From: Aliihoeflea sp052435735
GTDB taxonomy: Bacteria > Pseudomonadota > Alphaproteobacteria > Rhizobiales > Rhizobiaceae
Assembly (NCBI GenBank): GCA_052435735.1
Contig: JBQVNB010000003.1
Location: forward strand, 1 to 64,000
Reading direction: 5' to 3'
Length of the DNA: 64,000 nucleotides
This document shows, in pieces, positions 62,507 through 64,000 of the stretch (its first letter is position 1; every line of letters begins with the position of its first letter). The translations under genes and the position numbers were made by a program. The notes below the pieces were generated by a model, which saw nothing but the letters and a program-made list of their open reading frames with translations, did not search any database and was not told where the DNA came from.

Positions 62507-63640
62507 CTAGCCGGCGAACGATCTCGCGATGATGATCTTCTGGATATCGGAAGTGCCTTCGTAGATCTGGCACACCCGCGCGTCGCGATAGATGCGCTCG
62601 AGCGGGAAATCGGCCATGTAGCCATACCCGCCAAAGGTTTGCAGCGCCCCCGAAATGACGCGCTCGGCGGCTTCGGACGCAAACAGCTTCGCGATCGCCG
62701 CTTCGGTGAGGCACGGCTCGCCGGCATCCTTCATCCGCGCCGCATTCAGAACGAGCTGGCGTCCGGCTTCGATCTGCGTCCGCATGTCGGCGAGACGGAA
62801 GCCGACCGCCTGATGCTCCATCAGCGTCTTGCCGAAAGAGCGACGCTCCGCGGCATAGGCGACCGCGAGATCGAAGGCGGCCTGCGCCATGCCGACCGAT
62901 TGGGCGGCGATGCCGATGCGACCCGTCTCGAGGCTCGACAAGGCGATGCGGTAGCCCTCGCCCTCGGCACCGATCCGGTTTTCCTCCGGTATCTCCAGGC
63001 CCTCGAACCGAAGGGAGCAGGTGTCGGAACAGCGCTGGCCAAGCTTTTCTTCGACTTTCGCAACGATATAGCCAGGCGCGTCGGTCGGTGTCAGGAATGC
63101 AGTGATGCCGCCCTTCGGCCCGGCATCTTCCATGCGGGCGAAGAGGATCGTCCAGCCGCCGATCTTTCCCGACGTGATGAATTCCTTCGTGCCGTCGATG
63201 ACGTAGCGGTCGCCCGTCCTTCTGGCGCGGGACTTGAGCGAGCCGGCATCCGAGCCTGCCTCGGCCTCGGTGAGCGCAAAGGCGCCGATGAACGCACCCG
63301 CCGCTGCGGGGCGCAGCACGCGCTCCTTCTGGTCGGCATTGCCGTATCGCTGCAGGATCGCGTTGAACGGTGCATTGTGGACGCTCATGACCGTCGAGAT
63401 GGCGCCGTCACCGGCCGCGATCTCCATCAGCGCGAGCGCATACGACACATAGTCGGCGCCCACGCCGCCATCGGCCTCGGGAACGGTCATGCCCATGAAA
63501 CCGAGCTCGGCAAGGCCCGCAACGATTTCGGACTCGATCGTCTTGTCGCGATCGCGCTGTGCCGCGCCGGGCGCCAAGACCTCGCGCGCAAAGGCTCGCG
63601 CGGTATCGCGGATCATCGTCTGTTCGTCGGTCAGGATCAT
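62507..63640 (-). CDS. Acyl-CoA dehydrogenase
   Basis: A 377-residue ACAD. FALTEAEAGSDAGSLKSRAR and YVIDGTKEFITSGKIGGWTI bind FAD; LGQRCSDTCSLRFEGLEIPE, then AYAAERRSFGKTLMEHQAVG and GALQTFGGYGYMADFPLERI follow; YEGTSDIQKIIIARSF is the C-terminal signature. It resembles short/branched-chain ACADs. It lies 10 bp after an enoyl-CoA hydratase gene on the same strand, so the two catalyse successive beta-oxidation steps. Confidence 0.94.
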   Translation of the reverse strand: MILTDEQTMIRDTARAFAREVLAPGAAQRDRDKTIESEIVAGLAELGFMGMTVPEADGGVGADYVSYALALMEIAAGDGAISTVMSVHNAPFNAILQRYGNADQKERVLRPAAAGAFIGAFALTEAEAGSDAGSLKSRARRTGDRYVIDGTKEFITSGKIGGWTILFARMEDAGPKGGITAFLTPTDAPGYIVAKVEEKLGQRCSDTCSLRFEGLEIPEENRIGAEGEGYRIALSSLETGRIGIAAQSVGMAQAAFDLAVAYAAERRSFGKTLMEHQAVGFRLADMRTQIEAGRQLVLNAARMKDAGEPCLTEAAIAKLFASEAAERVISGALQTFGGYGYMADFPLERIYRDARVCQIYEGTSDIQKIIIARSFAG

Positions 63641-63650
63641 CAGACATCTC

Positions 63651-64000
63651 TCATTCGCCGGTAAAATCCGGCTTGCGCTTGGACAGAAAGGCAGTGACGC
63701 CTTCGCGGAAATCCGCCGTTCGCGTGCCCGCCAGAAAGGCCGCGCGTTCGGCTTCGAGATGTTCTGGGAGCGGCCGCTCGAGGGCCTGGTCGGTCAATCG
63801 CTTGAACTGGCCGAATGCCCGTGTCGGTCCACTGGCGACCCGTCCCGCTATCTCGTCGGTCGCAGAATTCAGCTCGCCGGCCGCAACGACGCGGTTGACG
63901 ATGCCCGCGGCAAGCGCCTCGCCGGCATCGAGCGCCTCGCCCAGAAACATCAGTTCCGCCGCCCTCGCCCGCCCGACCTTGCGCGGCAGGAACCACGTCC
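63651..64000 (-). CDS. Enoyl-CoA hydratase/isomerase (5' end beyond window)
   Basis: The C-terminal about 116 residues of a crotonase-family protein. The frame runs off the right edge with TWFLPRKVGRARAAELMFLG, the segment just after the second catalytic Glu region in crotonases. EALDAGEALAAGIVNRVVA and the terminal FLAGTRTADFREGVTAFLSK follow. The oxyanion-hole half of the active site is outside the window. It is upstream of and probably co-transcribed with the acyl-CoA dehydrogenase. Confidence 0.9.
   Translation of the reverse strand, partial: TWFLPRKVGRARAAELMFLGEALDAGEALAAGIVNRVVAAGELNSATDEIAGRVASGPTRAFGQFKRLTDQALERPLPEHLEAERAAFLAGTRTADFREGVTAFLSKRKPDFTGE

Overview
The window looks like chromosome of a high-GC alphaproteobacterium, most likely Hyphomicrobiales (Rhizobiales) and possibly Phyllobacteriaceae- or Aurantimonadaceae-like. 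This is inferred from family content (DUF982, DUF1737, DUF2798, leuD and leuB close together), three TRAP transporters, two CCTCCTCCC-loop sRNAs of the alphaproteobacterial cuckoo/ar14 type, and a C-rich/G-rich palindromic intergenic element. No phage, transposase, CRISPR array or rRNA was seen. One tRNA is present (Gly-GCC).

Layout. 0-9.5 kb: housekeeping and small genes (CitE-like lyase, DUF1737, FAD oxidoreductase, glyoxalase-related protein, leuD, DUF2798, fbp, alpha/beta hydrolase, leuB, fpr). 9.6-13.7 kb: a 55-aa ORF and a three-subunit molybdenum aldehyde oxidoreductase of PaoABC type. 13.9-21.1 kb: an IclR regulator with acyl-CoA synthetase, SDR and tandem-PPC-domain genes, divergent from TRAP operon 1; twin operator-like palindromes lie between them. 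21.1-26.9 kb: sRNA 1, ilvD, TRAP operon 2, DUF982, sRNA 2. 26.9-30.5 kb: small conserved genes (metallopeptidase, Trm112-like, LON domain, CnoX-like thioredoxin, prolyl-tRNA deacylase) and tRNA-Gly. 30.5-33.4 kb: modABC plus a short ModE-like regulator. 33.5-40.6 kb: complete sulfate uptake and activation (cysPTWA, cysHDN). 40.8-46.3 kb: a CoA-thioester catabolic cluster (MmgE/PrpD, MaoC-like hydratase, acyl-CoA dehydrogenase, LysR, CoA-transferase). 46.4-52.8 kb: SDR, acyl-CoA synthetase, TRAP operon 3 with permuted gene order, and a GntR regulator. 52.9-61.1 kb: a long minus-strand operon (LivJ-like binding protein, livHMGF, aldehyde dehydrogenase, SDR, exported cyclase-family protein). 61.3-64 kb: alcohol dehydrogenase, acyl-CoA dehydrogenase, and an enoyl-CoA hydratase cut by the window end.

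How it works together. Much of the window pairs high-affinity uptake of organic solutes (three TRAP systems, one Liv-type ABC system) with CoA activation, dehydrogenation, hydration and alcohol/aldehyde oxidation. Molybdate uptake would serve the molybdenum hydroxylase. Sulfate assimilation appears to run by direct APS reduction, because CysN carries no APS kinase and CysH has the paired-cysteine [4Fe-4S] signature.

The strongest non-coding signals are the duplicated anti-Shine-Dalgarno sRNAs, which share a palindrome at identical spacing from their promoters; regulator-specific palindromes around the IclR, GntR and LysR genes; and a stem-loop after the binding-protein gene in all four organic-solute transport operons.
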